In this document: piece by piece, positions 54,790 to 64,000 of the stretch | Layout of the letters: each line of letters begins with the position of its first letter | Numbering within the stretch: the stretch's first letter is position 1 | DNA from: Luzula sylvatica | Taxonomy: Eukaryota > Streptophyta > Magnoliopsida > Poales > Juncaceae | Length of the DNA stretch: 64,000 nt | Assembly (NCBI GenBank): GCA_946800325.1 | Contig: OX326958.1 | Span: 11,046,001 to 11,110,000 of the forward strand | Direction: 5' to 3' | The notes under the pieces: generated by a model | Seen by the model: the letters and a program-made list of their open reading frames with translations, nothing else | What the model was told of the DNA's origin: nothing | The model's database searches: none | Program-made: the position numbers and the translations under genes

Positions 54790-55260
54790 GATTCATTTCA
54801 AAATAATGTCGATTTGGAGAGTTGAATCGATTACCGAGCAACTTTCAATATAGTTTTCTCTTCTCCCCTTTTTTGGAAGGATAAAAATGGAGCCGAGCTT
54901 AACTACACGGAAAGCTCCCCCTACATACAAGCTCCCCCAAAATTCTTGCATTTCGTAATTTTTAGGCTTGTACATAGATGAATTTTCGCAAGTTTTTGAA
55001 ATTAGTTTTGACGTGTCTGAGTCTTTATAGTTAAATTATATGATTTTAGATCAAATTTTGAATTTTTTAAACCACTAAGATCATATTCATACTAGAATTT
55101 ACTCAAGAGAAAGAAAAATTTACTACTAATAATTTGAACTCATACATGCATCCGATAATGTTTAAAAAAACACAAACATAAATTCTAGTTTTCAACATAC
55201 GCAAATATGCAAAACACAAATAACAACATAGTTTTTAAAATACTAAAATAGTTTTTAGCT

Positions 55261-55833
55261 CTAATGAGCGACGATAGTAGGGTTTTCGTCTTTTAGATGT
55301 CGTCCGTCCTCCTCATCATTACCACCTTGTTCATCTACTTTGCGCTTCATCTCGTCAAAGCGGCGATCCATGTGGGCCATAATCTCATTTCGGATTTGAA
55401 TTGCGTGGTTTCGGGTGTGAGCATTGTCCTCATGAATTTTGGTGCGGTGATGATCGACTTAAGCATAGTACTCATCACGAGTAGTGGTGATGTAGTCACG
55501 GGTGCGGGCATTGTCCAAAATTATCTCATCACGAATCTTGGTGGAGTGATTTCGAGTGAGATGATTATCCGCATATAACTCATTGCGAATTCGCTCAGAT
55601 ATCTCGGTTGATTTGAGTTGTTGCGCTTCGAGGAGACCCCGGACATCATCAATGTTAAGTCCGGGTTGTGAAGAAGAGCCCGGGACATACTTTGGATCAC
55701 TCATTGCTCGACGTTTCGAGGGGCGGGTCCTTTGCAAGGGTTGCAAGACCCAATTGTGCGGTTCTTCCGGAAACTTGTATGTTCCCACGTCCGGTCCGGG
55801 GTTCCAATTGAAGGAAATACACTTTTGGATCAT
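55261..55833 (-). pseudogene. ORF2 relic of element 2, C-terminal coiled coil
   Basis: A frame with one internal stop (about 55,456-55,458) encodes IRNELYADNHLTRNHSTKIR-type repeats of about 16-18 residues, ending in MDRRFDEMKRKVDEQ and an acidic tail. It matches ORF2 of element 1 in position and in its heptad-rich C-terminus. The N-terminal Transposase_32 part is missing; the break is at the insertion starting about 55,834. Confidence 0.6.
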
Positions 55834-57591
55834 CGCTAAAATGGTACGTAGGACAAACGAACGTACGCGTTCGTGGGCATACGAAACAGATTAGTAAAAC
55901 TGGTATAACTTTCCGTAGGAAACTCCGATTTGAATGGTTCAAATTGAGTTAGTTAGATAATGAGATTGTCTAGAACTTTCATGTTGTAATATATTTCATT
56001 TGAGCGAAGTATCAGTGTCGTTCTAATGGAATACCGAAAGGGTGCGACAGTTTGACATACAGTCAGTAAAACGGCCCTAACTTTCGGGTCCGAATTCCAA
56101 TTGGGCTGGGCCAAATTGGGTTGGAAAGATAATAAGATTATCTACAACTTTCGTGTTAGTTTATTTTCTGTCAGAGAAATTTACGATTTTCGTTCTGACA
56201 GATTACTGAAAGGGTGTATGCAGTTTTCTGTTTGAAAATGTGTATAGAAGATATACATACCTTTAGGCCTATCTTTATCTCTAATCAATTAATTCAATCA
56301 TACTAGCATATTAGATAATTAATTATTTAGAATAATTAGTCTCCCTAAATAAATCATATGCATTACAGAATGGTAAAGTTTTGCTATTTCAAATATCTGT
56401 TCAAACATGCCTTAAAATCTGTCTCGAATTTATGGTCACACGATCCATGTTAATTTGGACTTCTCAAGTTTTCTTCTCAATTTGTTTTGGGTTTGGGCTT
56501 GAAACAAATTATGATATGTGCTACATATATTATTCTCATAATATGCACATTTCATTTAATTTATTTTCATACTAGGTAGTCATCTCATATGACATAATAT
56601 TTTACATATTTCTATTTGTATTTGTATTTCATACAACATGAAATCTTTATACATAGAAAATATATATAATATATTTCTTGTTTCCCGTTCAGTTGGTGTG
56701 ACCTATATCGAGGATCTATGTTATGTTGGCAATGGAATGAAACATTTTATTCCATAAACCGTAAGCGGTATTCTAGCTATACATTACGGTTACCCAAATA
56801 ACTTAGATGTTTAGTAACCTTTTTACGAAACGTAATCCTTGTGATATTGATTGTGTCCATTCCTTGCCTTTATGATATTGTGATTAATATACAAAGTAGT
56901 GATGTGTCATCTTTGTATTATAATCATTTCTTGATCTCTATTAAGTAAATTATAAATATATAACTACACTTCAGTTATATTGGATCCATTCATAATTCTA
57001 CTTTATCAAGGGGCCCATAATATCATTTCTCATAATGAATGAGTGACAATGATGTTATTGACATGTACTCTCTTTCCAGCATAAGTTACGTATAAAGAAC
57101 TATCACTTTTATCACCACTTATTAATAAGCAGTTTTTAATAATAATTACGTTATGCATTCCTCATGTGAAAATGATACATCTCTCAATCTTAGAACCAGA
57201 GACACGATGAAAACATTAATGACACTAACACAATCCATATAATGTTTCATCTATTAGGTCTGTTCAATATATGAAGCTTTTCATATATTCGTGTTATTAA
57301 ATGATAATCTTTTATCAACGTTTGCAGAACTGCAACGTACTTTTAATCAACACGACATTCTTATTATGTATATTAGTGTTCCTGCTAATATCCAAGACAT
57401 GTGAACATTTTAGAGTTCAATATTTATTATCACTTAAAGTTCTGCGGTTCAAGACCAAGTGCATCTTCTTGAACACTTCTAAGTGAAAAATATAAAAGCT
57501 CATGGAACAAAATGTAAATAACATCCAATTCATAAATATAACATTTAAAAATTATCCTCATATGATATCTTTTAGAACACAAATCTAACAG
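55834..57591 (-). mobile_element. Unclassified insertion, possibly a solo LTR
   Basis: Sequence unlike element 1 interrupts element 2 between ORF2 and the internal dyads. Its minus-strand start TGTTAGATTTGTG (57,591) is LTR-like. No matching terminus or TSD was settled on the other side, so both the boundary and the class are uncertain. The part at 55,860-56,230 contains two related blocks (ACTTTCG/ATAATnAGATT.TCTA). Confidence 0.35.
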
Positions 57592-57609
57592 TTCTTTTGA
57601 TTTTTCTTT

Positions 57610-57946
57610 ATTCCATCATGACAGTTTATCTGTCCGTCTTGACGCACTTGTGTTCTCAGAGAAATCTATATGGTCCGTCTCGACGCTAGGTTTGTGCGTC
57701 GTGACGCAAGGCTTCTGTGAATCTGGTTTATTTAATTTTACATGGTCCGTCATGACGGAGGCTCTACCGTCATGACGCTACGAGAAGGTGCATTGCAACG
57801 CTGTGGTGAAAGCGTTATGATGGACTGTGTGTAAAGTGGGATTGAGATTTTGACTGGTGCGTCGTGATGACGCACGATGTTAAGTTTTGGCTTTTAATTT
57901 CCAAGTGTCTACCATCATGACGGTTGGTTTCGTCCGTCATGACGCA
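57610..57946. repeat. Internal paired dyad array of element 2
   Basis: Pairs centred at about 57,618.5/57,639.5, 57,680.5/57,701.5, 57,752.5/57,772.5, 57,795.5/57,817.5 and 57,917.5/57,939.5, i.e. 20-22 bp apart. Same place relative to gag and ORF2 as in element 1. Confidence 0.78.
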
Positions 57947-57959
57947 CAATGCTATTTTG

Positions 57960-58461
57960 CAGGAATGTCTTCTAGTTTGAGGGTGTCGTGAAAATTCGAA
58001 ATATTATGTTTTTATGAAAATACTTTTGTGATGAATTTTACAAAAATGAACAATTGAAATTTTATGCGTAATCATGACTTAGGACTATGACAAAAAAAAT
58101 CTCTTGCGATATTCACGATACTCCAATGCTTATATGATCAATGAAAACTCAAATTGTTTAAGAGTGATCATACCTTGCTCGGGCCATGGACCCGAGAACC
58201 ATTCTTACGAAGGAGATGTCTTGATCAATTTCTCTAGCCCCCTTTTTCTTTTATGATTGGTTTCGAGTTTTTCGCTTAAGCTGAGCCATCCAACTTTTTC
58301 TTCGTTTTTGTGTACCTTCATCAAAGCAAAATACCTTTCTTGGCCTTTTGTAAGTGCTTAGATAATTATAGTATCAAACCGTAAATATTTGACCTTTGAC
58401 ACTTATGATCAAGATGTTCGAATTAACTAAACCCGAATTTAGTGATGCGAATTCTTGTATT
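57960..58461 (-). other. Element 2 internal non-coding region
   Basis: Lies between gag and the internal dyads on the minus strand. No ORF is recognised. It ends at the copia target site AGCAC. Confidence 0.5.
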
Positions 58462-58466
58462 AGCAC

Positions 58467-59080
58467 TGAAAGAAAACATGGCTTAAGAATTAACTTGGAA
58501 GAATTTATATAAATAGACAAATCTGCAGTCAGAATTGGGCCCGTTCATAATTTAGGGTTTTAACCTAATTTCAGAAAATTAGAGTTTAACCTAATTTCGG
58601 GCCCATTCAGTAAATTAGGATTTTTTAACCTAATTTCGGCCTGTTAGGATTTAACCTAATTTTGCCTATATATACATTCTGATTTCATTTTTTCTCTCTC
58701 TTCGAGCTCCCATTCTGAACCCTAATTCGGCCGCCGAATTTTTCTCTCTTTTTACACAATACGAATTGAGATCTGGAGAGTTTGAGAAGAGAGATCTGAG
58801 CAAAAGTTTGAGAGAAATAATCGTGACATCGACTAGAACGACGTTGACGGTTCCGATCAGTCGAGAATCAAGGTGGACACGAGTAGAGGGACTGCACGAG
58901 CACTCCTTGGAGAAGGTTCACGAATTTGGAGAAGAAGTCGATACGTACTAACTTGTACGAGGTAATTTTCTCAAACTTTTCCTTTTTGATGGTTTTTCGA
59001 GCGTGATCCCGGTAGAATTAGGTTATACATAGGTAAATATTTCCGCTGCACACCTTGATAAACTTGTGTATAACCCTACA
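58467..59080 (+). repeat. 5' LTR of copia element
   Basis: 614 bp, TGAAAG...CCTACA. TATATATA promoter motif at about 58,667, followed by a CT-rich leader. A 61-codon frame within it recurs in the 3' LTR and is not considered a gene. Confidence 0.92.
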
Positions 59081-59081
59081 G

Positions 59082-59093
59082 TGGTATCAGAGC
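59082..59093 (+). other. Primer-binding site of copia element
   Basis: TGGTATCAGAGC one base after the LTR; initiator-Met tRNA primer. Confidence 0.92.
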
Positions 59094-59109
59094 AATCGCT
59101 CTTTAAAAC

Positions 59110-59480
59110 CATCGAAAATTAGATTTTCATACAGATTAGAATTTTATAATTTTAGAAATTTTAGAATTTTTGGGCTAAATTGCAAAAATTACACAATATA
59201 AGTTCTGTTGAAAATTGGATTTTCAGAAAAATTAGATTTTCAGAATATATTGTAATTAATACAGATTAGATCTGTTTAAAATTGTATTTCAGAAAAAAAA
59301 AATTAGATTTTCAGAATAAAATTGGATTTTCAGAAAAAATTAGATTTTCAGAATATAGTTTGTAATTAATACAGATTAGATCTGTTGAAAATTGGATTTT
59401 CAGAAAAATTAGATTTTCAGAATATATTGTAATAAATACAGATTGGATCTGTTGAAAATTGGATTTTCAAAAAAAAAAAA
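59110..59480. repeat. Leader repeats of copia element
   Basis: GATTTTCAGAAAAA..TTAGA and AATACAGATTAGATCTGTT recur about four times between PBS and gag. Confidence 0.8.
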
Positions 59481-60484
59481 AAACCTAAAAATTTTGGACA
59501 ACAAATTTTTTTTTTCTGTCAAAAATGCCCAATAATTTAAAATTTCCAATTTATAAATTCGATTCGGTATAGCATATAGCCTAAAATGGTGATGATTGTC
59601 TGTGAATGCTTGTAATTTGTGTTGTGTGGGGGCCGGTGAGCTTTCCAAATTGTAATATATTTTATTGTGGGGACCGGTGAGTCCTCCAAAGTTGTAATAA
59701 AATAGGTTTAGTTTTGAAGCGCGAATCAAGGCAAGACGAAACAACACGACACAGAGATTGGATCTTCAAAGACAGAAGTCATCTTGGGTTTTAGGGTTGG
59801 GAATTTAGGGTTTTATGATTGCTCATAAAACTAAAAGGCCTATATGCTATACCGTACAATTTTATTTGTTTTTGAGAATGAATAAAATAAATGTTAAATA
59901 AATGATTTTATGAAAAGAAAATCCTCCCACGTAATTATCAAGTAATTTGCCTCCCAAAGTGGAACCTTCGAAACTAGTATTTGTTTATTTGTGTTGCATG
60001 GCCATAGTCTGACACAGATTTACACGTACGTAGCAAGGAAGGCATGCATTGATTAGGAGTTGACGTGTTGCACGGCCTTAGTCTGGCATGTCAATTCGCT
60101 AATTGAATGATACTCCATTTGTGGTTTGGACTTGACCAATTAGCTAGCTAGGGTAGTATTTTGGGCAAGGAGTGAGGTACACATACTATGGTTTTTAGTT
60201 GGACTCAATACCGGACCTCACGAATAAAGCAAGAATCGTCTTGGAGATGATTGGACGCTGTCCTACCCGACGTGACGTATTTTCTGAGTGGTTGGCCATA
60301 GTCACCTTAGAAACACGTTAAATAGGGATCTTGTCCATTATGAGATTTAAGGTCTCAAATCTCCGTTTCAATAGTGGGGGCTATTTGAAATGATAAAATA
60401 ATGGGTATTTCAAGTTGTTTAAAATGAATTTTAATATATGAAAGACCACGTTATTAATTACATTATTTTTAAATTGTAGATTTC
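59481..60484 (+). other. Copia untranslated leader
   Basis: About 1 kb without a coding frame. Includes two similar GTG(G/T)GG..CCGGTGAG phrases (about 59,622 and 59,664). Confidence 0.5.
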
Positions 60485-61726
60485 ATGGCTTTACCAAGTA
60501 ATAACCGCTTTAGTTTGCGTTCCATTTTGGAAAGGGAACGAATGAACGGAAAGAATTTTCTCGACTGGCAGAGGAATCTGGGATTCGTTCTGAAACAGAA
60601 AGGAAAGGCACATGTCTTGGAGACGCCTATCCCTCCTATGCCAGGGAATGACGCAACTGGGGATGCCATATTCGAATATATGACCATGATGGACGATTCG
60701 AATGATGTCACATGCCTCATGTTGGCTACTATGACTCCTGAATATCAAATCCAGTTTGAGAAACAGGATGCATACGAGATTATGAAACAACTCAGGGAGA
60801 TGTTTCAGGTTCAAGCAAGGGTGGAGAAGTATCAAGCTCTTGGCAATGCGACGCAATGCAAGATGCAAGAGGGTACACCCGTTAGCTCTCATCTTCTCAA
60901 GATGAAAGGATATTTCGATCATCTTGAGAGGCTTGGCATGAAATTCAAGTTGGAGTTACAAACTGATTTGATCATGTTGTCACTGCCACCGAGTTTCGAT
61001 TCATTCATTTCACATTTCCACATGTCAGACATGAAAAGGACCATTCCCCAGCTTTTCGGAATGCTCAGAACATTCCAAAGTGACATGAAACCGCGGTACA
61101 TGAAGTCTAGGACTTCGGAGGTAATGGTGGTTGAAGGGAAGAGTCCAAGCAATGGGAACAAAAACAAGAAGAGGAAGGCAAAGGGCAACAAGGTTGCGCC
61201 TAAGCCAGTGAGCAAGAAAGCCAAGGATGACAAGAAGTGTTTCCACTGCCTCAAGGAAGGGCATTGGAAGCGTGATTGCGAGATCTTCCTGAGGGAGAGC
61301 AAGCAAAAGACCGCTTCCTCGGACACACCGGCATCAGGTATTTCCGTTATCGATTCTTATTTCTTTACTTCATCATCATGGGTGTTGGACACTGTATGTG
61401 GGACTCATATTTGTAATAATATGCAGGGCCTAAGAAGTAGAAGATCGTTGATTCGTGGCGAAGTAGATTTACGTGTCGGGAATGGAGCTCGAATAGCAGC
61501 ATTAGCCGAAGGGACGTATGATTTAACTTTGCCAAGTGGACTTATTTTAGTTTTGAATAATTGTTGTTATGTACCTACTTTGAGTAGGAGTATTATTTCT
61601 GTTTCTAGACTTATTGCGGATGAATTTGAATTAGTTATTGGTACTAATGATTGTTTTATTCGCAAGAATGACATTTTCTTTAGTAATGTTCTAGTTGAGA
61701 ATGGTCTATATGTCTTGGATTTATAA
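60485..61726 (+). pseudogene. Copia gag and protease, frame ends at a stop
   Basis: 413 codons. Gag/UBN2 region (FLDWQRNLGFVLKQKGK, about 25-40), zinc knuckle CFHCLKEGHWKRDC (about 250-263), then the aspartic protease region. The active-site motif reads WVLDTVCGTHIC, so the DTG glycine is replaced by Val, which should abolish protease activity. The frame closes with TAA at 61,724-61,726 after LYVLDL, where related elements read on into integrase. Gag itself could still be made. Confidence 0.85.
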
Positions 61727-62258
61727 AATAACAACAAGAATCAGTCCATTTATAACATAAATACTACTCAAACTAATGAAACATACTCATGGCATTGTCG
61801 TCTCGGACACATAAACGAGAAACGCATTGCTAGACTCCAAAAGGATGGAGTGCTAGATTCTTTTGACTTAGAGTCAATAGAAAATTGCAAATCTTGTTTG
61901 ATGGGTAAGATGACAAAGACACTTTTCTCCAAAAAGGGAGAAAGATCAAAAGATGTGTTGGCTCTCATACATTGCGATGTATGTGGACCGATGAGTGTCG
62001 AGGCTAGAAATGGGTATCGTTACTTCGTGACTTTTACTGACGATTATAGTAGATATGGATATCTATACTTAATGCGTCACAAAAGTGAAACTTTTGAGAA
62101 ATTCAAAGAGTTTCAACACGAGGTAGAACTTCAACTGGGCAAGAAAGTAAAATCCATTCGATCGGATCGAGGTGGCGAATACTTGAGCTATGAGTTTGAG
62201 GACTATCTTCGAGAGTGTGGTATAGTATCACAATGGACTCCACCCGGTACACCCCAAA
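61727..62258 (+). pseudogene. Copia GAG-pre-integrase and truncated integrase
   Basis: In frame after the stop: HHCC zinc region (WHCRLGH...CKSCLMGKM), then the integrase core with DVCGPM, TFTDDYSRYGY and SDRGGEY. Coding ends at SQWTPPGTPQ, just before the last catalytic Glu, and continues into LTR sequence as nonsense. Confidence 0.88.
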
Positions 62259-62868
62259 GAAAATATGGCTTAAGAATTAACTTGGAAGAATTTATATAAA
62301 TAGGCAAATCTGCAGTCAGAATTGGGCCCGTTCATAATTTAGGGTTTTAACCTAATTTTAGAAAATTAGAGTTTAACCTAATTTCGGGCCCATTCAGATA
62401 ATTAGGATTTTTTAACCTAATTTCGGCCTGTTAGGATTTAACCTAATTTTGCCTATATATACATTCTGATTTCAATTTTTTCTCTCTCTTTGAGCTCCCA
62501 TTCTGAACCTTAATTCGGCCGCCGAATTTTTCTCTCTTTTTACACAATACGAATTGAGATCTGGAGATTTTGAGAAGAGAGATCTGAGCAAAAGTTTGAG
62601 AGAAATAATCGTGACATCGACTAGAACGACGTTGACGGTTCCGATCAGTCGAGAATCAAGGTGGACACGAGTAGAGGGACTGCACGAGCACTCCTTGGAG
62701 AAGGTTCACGAATTTGGAGAAGAAGTCGACACGTACTAACTTGTACGAGGTAATTTTCTCAAACTTTTCCTTTTTGATGGTTTTGCGAGCGTGATCCCGG
62801 TAGAATTAGGTTATACATAGGTAAATATTTCCGCTGCACACCTTGATAAACGTGTGTATAACCCTACA
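62256..62868 (+). repeat. 3' LTR of copia element
   Basis: 613 bp, lacking the initial TG because of the deletion junction. Ends CCTACA before AGCAC. Confidence 0.9.
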
Positions 62869-62934
62869 AGCACTCCCCCTTAAATTTTGGCCAATTTTAA
62901 ACATGGATGAGGGGGTGCGGAAACATGACTTCAA

Positions 62935-64000
62935 GCAATTTTCGGACACACCCCATTTGAGGTGGACATGCTTGCCATGTTTCGATATTTTCGAAACCAC
63001 AACCAATTGGAATTTGGTTGTGGTTTTCGAAGGGGACAACCCGTTGAGATATGTCCCAAATTGCAACAATAGTTGCAAAATGCGCAAGTCGGTTTATTTG
63101 TGTTTTCCGAGCTCTTGACAAAGTGAGATTCGAAATGGTTCGAGTAATCTTTCGTTTGAATTATTGACTTGTCGTCTTAGCACAATTATTATTTGGTTTG
63201 TTAAATCGTTGTATGCTTGTGAAATGTTTGGGAGTACGTTGTTGGTTATTAGCGACATGTGGTGAACTCATCTTATAGAAGTAACCATTTGATCCCCGTT
63301 TGTATAAACATTCGGTTCGTCCCATATGGTTTTGTCTATAAGATGAGTGATGTGCATAATGATCAACCCTATTGTAGTTTCTAACATTTTTAGGTTGGTT
63401 AATTTTAGCACTTTTACCCTTATTCGAGTCACGATACATAAAAGCATTTCCACGACTCGTGTTGGTATTGTTCTCCCGTTTTCCTTTTTGATCTTGAGAT
63501 TTTGAAGGCACGGGTTTATTACCGTAAGTCTTCTTAAATCCTAGACCCGTCTTGTCATTGGGATTTTGTCCCATCTCCAAGACTTTTTTTTCCAATGAAG
63601 GAGCGCATTGTATAAAAGATACACATGTACTCTTCAAGTACTCATTCACAAATTTTAAATTTTGGATTTCGACTTTTAGAGAGGAAGTCTTTCTTTTTAA
63701 GGCTTGACATTCGCATTTTGAAAATCCGTTAAAATCGGTTAATTGTGCTTTGTGCGACTTTACCGACAACTCAAGAGAAGATACCTTAATAGTGAGATTT
63801 TGAATCATGCTCTCTTTTTCAATTTCACTTTGTCAAAGTCGATTGACTTCTCACATTAGACTCGTGTGGGAGTCAAATTCTAACTCAATTTTCGATTCAT
63901 CGAATAAGCTAGAATCTTCCTTTATCTAAATTGATTTAAATTTAGAGTTTAGTTGTACCTCATGACCGGAATCATGCGAAGCGTCGATGTCGGAGATATG
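62935..64000 (-). pseudogene. Gag relic of element 2 (C-terminal part, runs off window)
   Basis: The uninterrupted part 63,808-63,161 encodes a coiled coil (FSKCECQALKRK...), PNDKTGLGFKK, GNAFMYRDSNKGK and GRTECLYKRGSNGYFYK, collinear with residues about 490-690 of the element 1 gag. Upstream to 64,000 the homology (SHDSGHEV) continues through several stops. Downstream, after a stop and frameshift, the second zinc knuckle (CNYCCNLGHISTGC) is readable at about 63,035-63,085. Non-functional as it stands. Confidence 0.85.

Larger units (their letters stand above)
58467..62868 (+). mobile_element. Ty1/copia element with large pol deletion
   Basis: LTRs 58,467-59,080 and 62,256-62,868, TSD AGCAC (58,462-58,466 and 62,869-62,873), PBS at 59,082-59,093. 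Coding covers gag, a protease remnant, GAG-pre-integrase and the first part of the integrase core. The reading then runs straight into the 3' LTR, so the rest of IN, RT, RNase H, the PPT and the first two LTR bases were deleted. I count about a dozen LTR differences (roughly 2%), so it is older than element 1. Domain order and LYVLDL/WHCRLGH words suggest a Tork/TNT-type lineage. Confidence 0.92.
53527..64000 (-). mobile_element. Element 2: decayed relative of element 1, runs off the window
   Basis: Read on the minus strand, the order is gag (64,000-62,935), internal dyads (57,946-57,610), ORF2 relic (55,833-55,261), PPT (54,789-54,777) and 3' LTR (54,776-53,527), the same order as element 1. 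It is interrupted by a copia element (58,467-62,868) and an unclassified insertion (about 55,834-57,591). Gag and ORF2 carry stops and frameshifts. The 5' LTR and left TSD are outside the window. Confidence 0.85.

Noticed and set aside
58766..58951. 61-codon frame repeated at 62,554-62,739
   Set aside because: It lies entirely within the copia LTRs, so its repetition only reflects LTR duplication. No domain.

Overview
This is nuclear DNA of a flowering plant, almost certainly a eudicot. It is AT-rich and packed with plant transposable elements. The only intact host gene I can support is a CC-NBS-LRR immune receptor (CNL) on the minus strand at 23,346-29,311, with three exons whose splice sites and phases can be read. 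No chloroplast, mitochondrial or bacterial segment was recognised.

Layout. 1-1,429: end of a Helitron. 1,630-10,727: three tandem LTR-like units, the middle one split by a young, complete LTR retrotransposon (element 1, 2,032-10,107). Element 1 has near-identical 1,407-bp LTRs, a gag ORF and a plant-mobile-type second ORF, but no protease, integrase or reverse transcriptase. 12,618-23,129: tandem Helitrons of the same family, with a decayed hAT transposon, MITEs and duplicated intergenic blocks. 23,346-29,311: the CNL gene. 30-37 kb: a SINE, a Mutator-like MITE with a perfect 9-bp target duplication, a 152-bp satellite, and two TIR elements filled with simple repeats. 37.9-40.06 kb: a broken CNL copy that shares intron sequence with the intact gene and carries a PIF/Harbinger-like insertion. 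40.7-42.2 kb: an array of six tRNA-like modules. 42.2-47.3 kb: microsatellites, MITEs, a Harbinger transposase relic and duplicated blocks. 47,376-51,064: a minus-strand Helitron. 53,346-53,526: a third CNL fragment, cut by element 2. Element 2 (minus strand, 53,527 to beyond the window) is a decayed relative of element 1. It is itself split by a deleted Ty1/copia element (58,467-62,868) and an unclassified insertion.

Main discovery candidate. Elements 1 and 2 both carry arrays of paired 16-bp dyads in U3, just upstream of the TATA box, and again between gag and ORF2. Dyad centres within a pair are mostly 22 bp apart. The half-sites are the same in both families (GTSCGT), but the central four bases differ: TCGA in element 1 and CATG in element 2. 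Conserved phasing, pairing and position with a swapped core suggest a recognition system, protein or nucleic-acid pairing, specific to these non-autonomous elements.

How the parts relate. The window is a small CNL cluster (one intact and two broken copies) grown by duplication of blocks that include (AAT)n microsatellites, then broken up by successive transposon insertions. Paralogous empty sites allow several of those insertions to be defined precisely.
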